Shown here piece by piece: positions 1 through 6,101 of a stretch of DNA of 34,609 nt; positions within the stretch are counted from its first letter, which is position 1; each line of letters opens with the position of its first letter. A model generated the notes under the pieces. That model was not told where the DNA came from. It did no database searches and worked only from the letters and a program-made list of their open reading frames with translations. The position numbers and the translations under genes are program-made. Source of the DNA: Verrucomicrobiales bacterium (lineage in GTDB: Bacteria; Verrucomicrobiota; Verrucomicrobiia; Limisphaerales; JAQGOY01). Location: NCBI GenBank assembly GCA_028293375.1, contig JAQGOY010000212.1:1-34609 (forward strand). Reading direction: 5' to 3'.

Positions 1-2
1 CC

Positions 3-356
3 CAGCAGGATACCAGGACCGGCTCCCAACAGTTCGCAGGAACCCAACAACCTCCAAGCCCTGCGAATCCCCAACCCCAGGCACCCCAATCCAGCTTTGT
101 CCCGAGCATCGCGCCAGCGGAGGCCACAACCCAAACCTCACCGGAAAGCCAACCCGTCGAGCCAAAAGGAAATACCCAACAAGCACCATCATCGCCCAGT
201 AACCAGCAACAACCCAACCCCTACAAAGCCAACCCTGGAAATGGAATTCCAAGAACTCCAGCAAGCCATCCACAAAATGCACCGGGATATTCCCAACCAA
301 CAAACCAAGGGCCAGACAACGGAACGCCGAAGCCCAACCCCGGCTTGCCCGAGTAA
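3..356 (+). CDS. C-terminal part of an unknown protein with a Gln/Pro/Asn-rich tail (5' truncated by window edge)
   Basis: Frame 3 is open from the window edge to a TAA at 354-356, giving 117 codons without a methionine, so this can only be the end of a gene that starts to the left. The translation is low-complexity and probably disordered: rich in Gln, Pro, Asn, Ser, Thr and Ala, ending in PNPGLPE. I chose this frame over frame 1 (open to 378) because frame 1 gives an Arg/Lys/His-rich mixture typical of a shadow frame. The caveat is that the whole stretch to about 570 is very poor in T, and since every stop codon contains T, open frames arise easily here. No domain is visible, so no function can be given. 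Such tails occur on envelope proteins and on some transposases. Confidence 0.5.
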   Translation, partial: QQDTRTGSQQFAGTQQPPSPANPQPQAPQSSFVPSIAPAEATTQTSPESQPVEPKGNTQQAPSSPSNQQQPNPYKANPGNGIPRTPASHPQNAPGYSQPTNQGPDNGTPKPNPGLPE

Positions 357-568
357 GTGGATAAGTAAGAAGGCGTGAGCCAAACGAACCAAAAACAACA
401 TCCAGAAAAAGAAAAGAGGACCAACCAGTTCCTCAAGCGGAACCACCGCGCCCAGAACTGACCTAACCCATCGACGAACAGCAAAAAAAGACCAAAAACA
501 ATCGAACCAAATGCATCAGAAACTCAAACAGCAAAAACCGTAAGGCAACGCACCGCCAGCAGGGCAAA

Positions 569-633
569 AAAATGTCACTATCCACCGAATGTGACAACCC
601 AGTTCTCCTAGGCAAATGTCACTTTCCAGTCAC
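569..633. repeat. Direct repeat, copy A (TGTCAC-type)
   Basis: This matches copy B at 851-915 at a constant offset of 282 bp. The core 592-633 agrees with 874-915 at 39 of 42 positions by eye, and the outer part is more diverged. Inside the unit, AAATGTCACTATCCA and AAATGTCACTTTCCA lie about 43 bp apart, so there is a sub-repeat. Stacked TGTCAC-type motifs resemble transposase-binding repeats at the ends of IS21-like elements, but that link is inference. Confidence 0.7.
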
Positions 634-698
634 CATCTCCGTCTTTTCAAAATGTGACATTCGCTCGGCCTCGAATCGTCAGCCGTCTGAAGAAGGGA

Positions 699-713
699 GG
701 TCGAACTTCGACC
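699..713. repeat. 15-bp palindrome GGTCGAA-C-TTCGACC
   Basis: A 7-bp arm on each side of a single central C pairs perfectly. It lies in the gene-poor stretch between the two TGTCAC repeats. A diverged version (TTCGAACTTCGAC) lies near 1057. It could be a protein-binding site or part of a mobile-element end. No T-run follows it, so a terminator is unlikely. Confidence 0.55.
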
Positions 714-738
714 CAAAATCCCAACTTTCTCCGGCCAG

Positions 739-752
739 GAACTTGCAAGTTC
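739..752. repeat. 14-bp perfect palindrome GAACTTGCAAGTTC
   Basis: The sequence equals its own reverse complement. Half of it (GCAAGTTC) recurs at 836-843. The function is unknown. It sits in a cluster of three inverted repeats between the two copies of the direct repeat. Confidence 0.55.
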
Positions 753-777
753 AGATGAAGACCGAGGCCTTGCGGAG

Positions 778-796
778 TCCGTTATATCCTAACGGA
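778..796. repeat. Hairpin TCCGTTA-TATCC-TAACGGA
   Basis: A perfect 7-bp stem encloses a 5-nt loop and is flanked on both sides by TTGCGGA. There is no poly-T tail, so it is not an obvious intrinsic terminator. It belongs to the same cluster of inverted repeats. Confidence 0.5.
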
Positions 797-850
797 TTTG
801 CGGACGAACGCGAAACGAAGAGCTTCGCTGAAATCGCAAGTTCTTCCCGG

Positions 851-915
851 CAAATGTCAGCTTCTGTCACATCTGACAACCCATTTCCTCTAGGCAAATG
901 TCACTTTCCAGTCAC
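851..915. repeat. Direct repeat, copy B (TGTCAC-type)
   Basis: This is the partner of the repeat at 569-633. It shares TGACAACCC, then CTAGGCAAATGTCAC and TTTCCAGTCAC, at the same spacing. A looser echo, TTCGAACTTCGACCC followed by AAATC, occurs downstream of both copies (near 701-719 and 1057-1073). The duplicated unit may therefore be longer, with unrelated sequence inserted or diverged in between. Confidence 0.7.
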
Positions 916-1144
916 TTTGGAATCCGATCTCCCGTTTCGTGTCACCCCTCCCCCATCTTGCGAAAATCTGTTTAATCTGTGGACAAAATTCCCACCCGTA
1001 TTCCCACCTTCGCGCCCTTTGCGACCTTACTGTGAAAAAACCTATGCTCCCTATTCGAACTTCGACCCGAAATCGCTGTTTTCGTCCCCCCGCGCGACTC
1101 TCTGCTAGGTTGACATTTACTCTTCACCCAATTTGACTATTACG

Positions 1145-1975
1145 ATGTCAGCCGTCAGTTCCAACGGGATCGAATTCTTGCAACCGTTTCAACCGAAACA
1201 GGATGCAACTCACGTCATATTCGATTTCGATGGCACCCTCTCCTGGATTCGTCACGGCTGGCCGGGCATCATGCTCAGGCTGTTTCGAGAATGGCTTCCT
1301 CCACAGGAAGGTGAAACGGAACAGGCTCTCGACGATCTCCTGATGCGTGACATTTTGTCGCTCAACGGCAAGCCGACCATTCATCAAACCCGAAGTTTCG
1401 CCTCCATTTATAACGCACGCACCACCCGAAATGTAGATCCTGACCTGCTGCTCGAAGATTACCAACGCCGACTGGACGCAGCTATAGCCTCTCGATCCCA
1501 GAATATTCAGACCGGCGAAAATCAGGTGGATGATTTTGTTGTCTGGGGCGCACGTGATTTCCTCAACAAACTCCTGGAACGCAAACTCACCCTGATTATT
1601 TTGAGCGGCACAATTGAGCATCGCGTCAGGGAAGAGGCTGAATTGTTGCAGCTCTCCCCTTATTTCAAATCCCATATTTACGGCGGCCACTCCGGTCCCG
1701 GCACCTTCACCAAACGCGCGGTGATTGATCGCCTTATGGTCGAGGAAAAAATTGAAGGTCATCACCTCGTTTCGTTTGGAGACGGACCCGTCGAAATGGC
1801 GGAGACCGTCGCGGTCGGCGGCCTTAGCATTGGCGTGGCGAGCAATGAAGAATTAAACGGCAGCGGAATCATGGACGATTTCAAGAAGGATCAACTGACG
1901 CAAGCCGGGGCTTCCATGCTCATCGCAGATTTCCAAAATCCCGATTTTCTGTTATCACGAATCTTTGGATCATGA
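1145..1975 (+). CDS. HAD-superfamily hydrolase (phosphatase)
   Basis: The predicted protein of about 276 residues has the four HAD motifs in order. Motif I is DFDGT near residues 27-31 (aspartate nucleophile plus acid/base aspartate). Motif II is the Ser in LIILSGT. A Lys follows in TKRAVIDR, and motif IV is FGDGPVEMAET. Members remove phosphate from small molecules in the cytoplasm; the substrate here is not readable. I chose ATG 1145 over an in-frame TTG at 1133. Its TGA overlaps the ATG of the next gene (ATGA at 1972-1975), so the two are translationally coupled. The downstream unknown protein and PfkB kinase suggest a shared sugar-phosphate pathway, by inference. In heptose biosynthesis a HAD phosphatase partners a PfkB-like kinase, but this protein does not look like a close GmhB. 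Confidence 0.88.
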   Translation: MSAVSSNGIEFLQPFQPKQDATHVIFDFDGTLSWIRHGWPGIMLRLFREWLPPQEGETEQALDDLLMRDILSLNGKPTIHQTRSFASIYNARTTRNVDPDLLLEDYQRRLDAAIASRSQNIQTGENQVDDFVVWGARDFLNKLLERKLTLIILSGTIEHRVREEAELLQLSPYFKSHIYGGHSGPGTFTKRAVIDRLMVEEKIEGHHLVSFGDGPVEMAETVAVGGLSIGVASNEELNGSGIMDDFKKDQLTQAGASMLIADFQNPDFLLSRIFGS

Positions 1976-3072
1976 TCATCCCTCCTCTCCAGCTTAAACG
2001 TGTCAAGGTATACCCGCTCGAGCAGCGCAAGAGTGAAGCTCAAATAGAAGAAATCATCGTTCCTGCTGACCGCCCTGAACCTTGCTCGCCGGAAAATCTG
2101 GCGCTCATTGCCGAGTGCGCAAAAAAGATCCGAAAAGCGCGCGAAAGCAATCGCACCGTGATGCTCATTTACGGGGCGCATCTCGTCAAAAATGGTGGGT
2201 CCCAGATCATGATCGACTTGATTCGCAAAGGTTGGATCACTCACCTGGCCACTAACGGCGCTGGAACCATTCACGATTGGGAATTCTCATACCTTGGCCG
2301 TTCCACCGAGAGCGTTCAGAAAAACGTGGCGACCGGAACCTTCGGGACGTGGGACGAGACAGGCCGCAATATCCACCTGGCCATCCTGGCTGGCGGACTC
2401 GTGAACGAAGGCTATGGCCGCGCCCTCGGCCGGTTCATTCATGAAGATGGTTGCACCCTGCCCTCCCGAAAAGAACTGACCGCTCTTATTTCCAGCGAAC
2501 CCGCCAATCCTTTGACTCCCGCCCGCGCCGAACTCCTGAATGCCATGGTTCAAGACGGTTTGCCGGAAGGCCGAATCCGGGTGGAACATCCGTTTAAGAA
2601 ATTTTCTATTATCGGTGAGGCCTTTGCCCACGATGTTCCCCTTACCGTCCATCCTGGCATCGGCTACGATATTATTTCCAACCATCCCATGTTCAACGGC
2701 GCCGCCATCGGTCGCGGCGCTCACCTGGATTTTGCCCAGTTCGGCGGCGCGGTTGAAAGACTGGATGACGGCGTGACCATGAGCATTGGCTCCGCCATCA
2801 TGGGCCCCCAGGTCTTTGAAAAAAGCATCAGTTGCGTGAACAACATCCGCCTGCAGGAAGGGCGCGCTGTGGTCAAAAACCATGCCATTTACGTCGTCGA
2901 CTTGCAGGACGGCGGAAACTGGGATTGGCGGACTGGCGAACCGCCGAAGGATAATCCCGCCTATTATCTTCGCTTTTGCAAAAGTTTTTCCCGCATGGGT
3001 GGCGAAATGAATTATGCCCAGTGCGATAACGTGGCATTCATCCAAAACCTGCTCCAGTTTCTGGAAAAATAA
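1972..3072 (+). CDS. Conserved protein of unknown function, possibly with a nucleotide-binding Rossmann-like domain
   Basis: This is a 366-residue soluble protein without signal peptide or membrane segment. I cannot name its family. Conserved-looking patches include VMLIYGAHLVKNGG, LATNGAGTIHDWEFS, GGLVNEGYGRALGRFI, HPGIGYDIISNHP and VVDLQDGGNWDW. The TNGAGTIHDWE patch recalls the glycine-rich segment of deoxyhypusine-synthase-like and LOR/ArgZ C-terminal domains (GNAxAxHDxE), so an NAD-binding fold is possible, but this is a hint from memory. The gene starts inside the stop codon of the HAD gene and ends directly against the GTG of the sugar-kinase gene, so all three should be made together. 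Its length and good codon pattern make it a real gene. Confidence 0.85.
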   Translation: MIIPPLQLKRVKVYPLEQRKSEAQIEEIIVPADRPEPCSPENLALIAECAKKIRKARESNRTVMLIYGAHLVKNGGSQIMIDLIRKGWITHLATNGAGTIHDWEFSYLGRSTESVQKNVATGTFGTWDETGRNIHLAILAGGLVNEGYGRALGRFIHEDGCTLPSRKELTALISSEPANPLTPARAELLNAMVQDGLPEGRIRVEHPFKKFSIIGEAFAHDVPLTVHPGIGYDIISNHPMFNGAAIGRGAHLDFAQFGGAVERLDDGVTMSIGSAIMGPQVFEKSISCVNNIRLQEGRAVVKNHAIYVVDLQDGGNWDWRTGEPPKDNPAYYLRFCKSFSRMGGEMNYAQCDNVAFIQNLLQFLEK

Positions 3073-4122
3073 GTGAAAGCCGCCAGGTTAAACGCAATTC
3101 TTGAGGGCTTCCGTTCCGCCCGGTTAGCCATCGTTGGAGATTTTTGTCTCGACCGTTACTTGGAAATCGATCCCTCCCTAAACGAGAAATCGATCGAAAC
3201 AAAAAAGACCGTCTATAATGTGGTGAGTGTTCGCTCACAGCCGGGTGGCGCCGGCACCATCCTGAACAATCTGAGCGCGCTCGGCGTGCAAACCATCCTC
3301 CCCATTGGTTTTTGCGGCCAAGATGGCGAAGGCTACGAGCTCAGGCGCGCCCTGGCTCAGACTCGCGGGGTGGATACTTCTGGATTTATCGACACCTCCT
3401 CCCGCCGCACCTTCACTTATTGCAAACCGTTGCTTATGTGGAAAGATTCGGCGCCCGAGGAACTCCATCGACTCGACTCCAAGAATTGGTCGCGCACTCC
3501 TGAAACAGTCGAGAAGCTTTTGGTGACGCAACTCCTTCACGCAGCCAAAAGGTGTTCAGGCATTGTCGTCATGGACCAGGTCGATATCCCTGGAACCGGG
3601 GTTGTCACCCGCAAGGTTCTGGACCATATCTCCGCGGTCCAATCCGCCAATCAAGACCTTCCCATCATTTCCGATTCACGATCCGGCCTGAACAAATTTC
3701 CGCGCACCTGTTTCAAAATGAACCTGGCAGAATTGGTGAAACTGACCGGAAAAACTTTTCGAACCGTCGACAAAGCCAGGGAAGCGGTCTCTGCCATGGC
3801 CATCAAAAACAAAAAACATGTTTTTGTAACAATGGCCAGCAAAGGCGCGATCGGCGCTTCGCCCAATGGCGAAACCTGCCATCATCCGGGATTCAAAATA
3901 ACACCTCCTTTTGACGTGGTCGGCGCCGGCGATTCCGTCACCGCGCTTCTGATCATCGCCATGTCGGTTTCCGCCTCCCTCGAAGAGATGCTCGAATTGG
4001 CCATGATGGGTGCTGCCATTGTCCTCAAAAAACTGGGGACGACAGGCACCGTTTCCCAGGCGGAACTCCTTCGCTTCAACCGCAGCAACCAACCTCTTTC
4101 AACAGCCAGGCAATCTGAATAG
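3073..4122 (+). CDS. PfkB-family carbohydrate kinase (HldE/RfaE kinase-domain-like)
   Basis: This is a 349-residue ribokinase-superfamily kinase. The N-terminus IVGDFCLDRYLEID and the glycine patch QPGGAGTILNNLSALG form the sugar-binding side. The PfkB signature DVVGAGDSVTA lies near residues 281-291, with the catalytic Asp in GAGD. The start of the protein and the SGLNKFP / KMNLAELVKL segment resemble the kinase half of heptose-7-phosphate kinase/adenylyltransferase, but no nucleotidyltransferase domain follows. The start is GTG 3073, directly after the upstream TAA. The reaction is ATP-dependent phosphorylation of a sugar or sugar phosphate in the cytoplasm; the substrate is unknown. It is the last gene of the cassette, with 32 bp to the MoxR gene. 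Confidence 0.88.
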   Translation: MKAARLNAILEGFRSARLAIVGDFCLDRYLEIDPSLNEKSIETKKTVYNVVSVRSQPGGAGTILNNLSALGVQTILPIGFCGQDGEGYELRRALAQTRGVDTSGFIDTSSRRTFTYCKPLLMWKDSAPEELHRLDSKNWSRTPETVEKLLVTQLLHAAKRCSGIVVMDQVDIPGTGVVTRKVLDHISAVQSANQDLPIISDSRSGLNKFPRTCFKMNLAELVKLTGKTFRTVDKAREAVSAMAIKNKKHVFVTMASKGAIGASPNGETCHHPGFKITPPFDVVGAGDSVTALLIIAMSVSASLEEMLELAMMGAAIVLKKLGTTGTVSQAELLRFNRSNQPLSTARQSE

Positions 4123-4154
4123 ATAGCCCTCCACTCAGTCCAAGTTAAAGCTTT

Positions 4155-5192
4155 ATGGAATTACCCCAAGACGGCCAGGATTCAGCCACTTCACCCGCCA
4201 ACTCCGCGCTCGTCGAACGGCTGTCGCAGTCGCACGACCAGCTGCTTTCCGAAATGCAAAAAGTCATTGTCGGCCAGACCGAAGTCCTGGAACAATTGAT
4301 TCTCGCCATTCTTTGCAAAGGCCATTGTCTCCTGGAAGGTGTCCCCGGCCTGGCCAAGACCGTCATGGTCCAGACGCTCGGAACCATTCTCGACCTGGAA
4401 TTCAATCGTATTCAATTCACCCCCGACCTCATGCCTGCCGATATCACCGGCACGGATATCATCCAGGAAAACGCCGAAACTGGCCGGCGCAGTTTCGAAT
4501 TCATGCCCGGCCCATTGTTTAGCAATCTTGTTCTGGCTGACGAAATCAACCGCACTCCGCCGAAAACCCAGGCCGCCCTGCTGGAAGCCATGCAGGAACG
4601 CCACACCACCTCGCGCGGCAAAACCTACCGCCTCCCGAATCCGTTTTTCGTTCTCGCCACTCAAAATCCCATCGAACAGGAAGGCACCTACAGTCTGCCT
4701 GAAGCTCAACTCGATCGTTTCATGTTCATGGTCAAGGTCGGTTATCCCTCCGAGGAAGAAGAAAAGGAAATCTTAAAACGCACCACCGGATCTCACCGCG
4801 CCGTTCTGGCAAAACTTTTCACTGCGGATGAACTGATTGCGCTTCAGGATATCGTGCGCCAGGTGCCGATCAGCGAGCACGTTTACGATTACGTCGTCAC
4901 TCTTGTCCACGCTACCCGTCCCGGTTCAGGGCGTGAAGTGCCGGATGCCACAAAGTGGCTGCAATGGGGAGCCGGGCCCCGCGCCGGCCAACAACTGATC
5001 GTCGGAGCCAAGGCACGCGCTCTTCTCCACGGACGATTCCATGCCACCACGGAAGACGTGGCCGCATTGGCCAAGCCTGTTTTCCGTCATCGCATCGTTT
5101 GTAGTTTTGCCGCCCAGGCCGGTGGTTTAAGCCCGGACACCATCATCGAACGAATCCTCGCCCATCACCAACCTCTTGGCCGTAGTGAATAG
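4155..5192 (+). CDS. MoxR-family AAA+ ATPase
   Basis: The 345-residue protein has a Walker A of the MoxR type, GVPGLAKT (about 62-69), Walker B LVLADE (125-130) followed by INRTPPKTQAALLEAM, and the sensor motif ATQNPIEQEGTYSLPEAQLDRF. The C-terminal lid region follows. MoxR ATPases act as chaperones that help insert cofactors or assemble complexes, and usually sit beside DUF58 and von Willebrand A genes, as here. The ATG at 4155 begins MELPQDG and gives the normal family length. It leads a run of four same-strand genes: 6 bp separate it from the DUF58 gene, and the later ones overlap by 4 bp. No clear promoter is visible in the 32 bp upstream, so transcription may come from the kinase cassette. 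Confidence 0.95.
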   Translation: MELPQDGQDSATSPANSALVERLSQSHDQLLSEMQKVIVGQTEVLEQLILAILCKGHCLLEGVPGLAKTVMVQTLGTILDLEFNRIQFTPDLMPADITGTDIIQENAETGRRSFEFMPGPLFSNLVLADEINRTPPKTQAALLEAMQERHTTSRGKTYRLPNPFFVLATQNPIEQEGTYSLPEAQLDRFMFMVKVGYPSEEEEKEILKRTTGSHRAVLAKLFTADELIALQDIVRQVPISEHVYDYVVTLVHATRPGSGREVPDATKWLQWGAGPRAGQQLIVGAKARALLHGRFHATTEDVAALAKPVFRHRIVCSFAAQAGGLSPDTIIERILAHHQPLGRSE

Positions 5193-5198
5193 TCCGAA

Positions 5199-6101
5199 AT
5201 GAATCTTCAGACCTCCATTCAGGAACAGGTTCTTCACAAACTGAATTCTGTTTCCATTGCAGCACGCCAGGCGGTCGAAAGCATTCTTAGCGGTCAACAC
5301 AAATCGATTCGACGAGGCTTATCCATAGAATTTGCTAATCATCGGCCTTATGTTCCGGGTGACGACATACGTCATCTCGACTGGTTCGTTTATGCGCGAA
5401 GCGACCGCTACGATGTCCGAGTTTACGAGGAAGAAACGAAACTGCGCGCAACGATCATCCTCGATGCTTCCGGGTCCATGGGTTATGGATCGCATTCCAG
5501 GACCAAATGGGATTTTGCCCGCGACTGCGCTGCTGCCCTTTCCTTTTTGATGCTCCGGCAATCGGACTCAGTGGGCCTCTCTATTTTCGATTCGACCGTT
5601 CATACTGAGATTCCGGCTGGCTCCACCATGGGCCATCTCATCAGCATGCTGAACAAGCTTGAGGAAACCAAACCTGGCAACGAAACCGACCTCGCGCCAG
5701 TGTTGATGCAGGCCGCCTCCCGGTTAAAACGACGCGGTCTCGTCATCCTGATCACCGATGGGTTTGATCGGTCCGAGGCAGTCATCAAAGCCTTGAGCTA
5801 CCTCCGCCATAAAAAGCAGGAAGTATGGTTTTTTCAAATTCTCGATCCCAATGAACTGACATTTTCCATGACGGGCGTTCTGGAGTTTCAGGGACTCGAA
5901 AAGGAAAGAAAACTAAAACTGGATGCGGACCGCATTCGCCATCTCTACCAGGAGGCGCTGCTCCGTCACAACAATCTGCTCGCTGAAGGCTGCCACGCAT
6001 TGGGCATTCGGCGTTATGTTTTCCAAACCAACGAAGACCTCGCCAACGGAATCATCATGGCGCTCAAAACCTCCGTCGCGCAAGTCCAGCCAAGGGCATG
6101 A
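5199..6101 (+). CDS. DUF58 domain protein with a VWA-like fold
   Basis: The 300-residue protein has the classic DUF58 segment RPYVPGDDIRHLDWFVYAR (about 49-67) followed by a metal-binding DASGSMG at 89-95, the MIDAS motif of von Willebrand A domains. A second VWA element is LVILITDGFD. It is probably cytoplasmic or membrane-associated and works with the MoxR ATPase encoded 6 bp upstream; such pairs are thought to assemble or activate metal-dependent complexes. The stop codon overlaps the next start (ATGA at 6098-6101). Its client is not known from the sequence. Confidence 0.94.
   Translation: MNLQTSIQEQVLHKLNSVSIAARQAVESILSGQHKSIRRGLSIEFANHRPYVPGDDIRHLDWFVYARSDRYDVRVYEEETKLRATIILDASGSMGYGSHSRTKWDFARDCAAALSFLMLRQSDSVGLSIFDSTVHTEIPAGSTMGHLISMLNKLEETKPGNETDLAPVLMQAASRLKRRGLVILITDGFDRSEAVIKALSYLRHKKQEVWFFQILDPNELTFSMTGVLEFQGLEKERKLKLDADRIRHLYQEALLRHNNLLAEGCHALGIRRYVFQTNEDLANGIIMALKTSVAQVQPRA

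Larger units (their letters stand above)
357..1144. other. Gene-poor stretch with diverged repeats and palindromes
   Basis: No convincing gene lies here. The open frame at 572-1108 encodes a protein with no recognisable pattern that contains both copies of the internal DNA repeat, so it is probably spurious. The region falls into an A/C-rich, T-poor part up to about 570, then two diverged copies of a TGTCAC-containing repeat (569-633 and 851-915), several perfect or near-perfect palindromes (699-713, 739-752, 778-796), and a stretch near 955-1045 that resembles dispersed intergenic repeats. A decayed insertion-sequence end is one explanation. No transposase gene can be recognised. Confidence 0.6.

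Noticed and set aside
572-1108. Plus-strand open frame of 178 codons in the gene-poor region
   Set aside because: It contains both DNA repeat copies as repeated peptide (GKCHFPVT) and palindromes, with no domain; it is best explained as open by chance.
1110-1143. TTGACA (1110-1115) as a promoter for the HAD gene
   Set aside because: The -35 hexamer is perfect, but no good -10 lies 16-18 bp away, and the start site would fall on or past the ATG.
2287-3045. Minus-strand open frame of 252 codons
   Set aside because: It is antisense to the 366-aa conserved gene, which is coupled on both sides to neighbours; the minus-strand product looks like a shadow.
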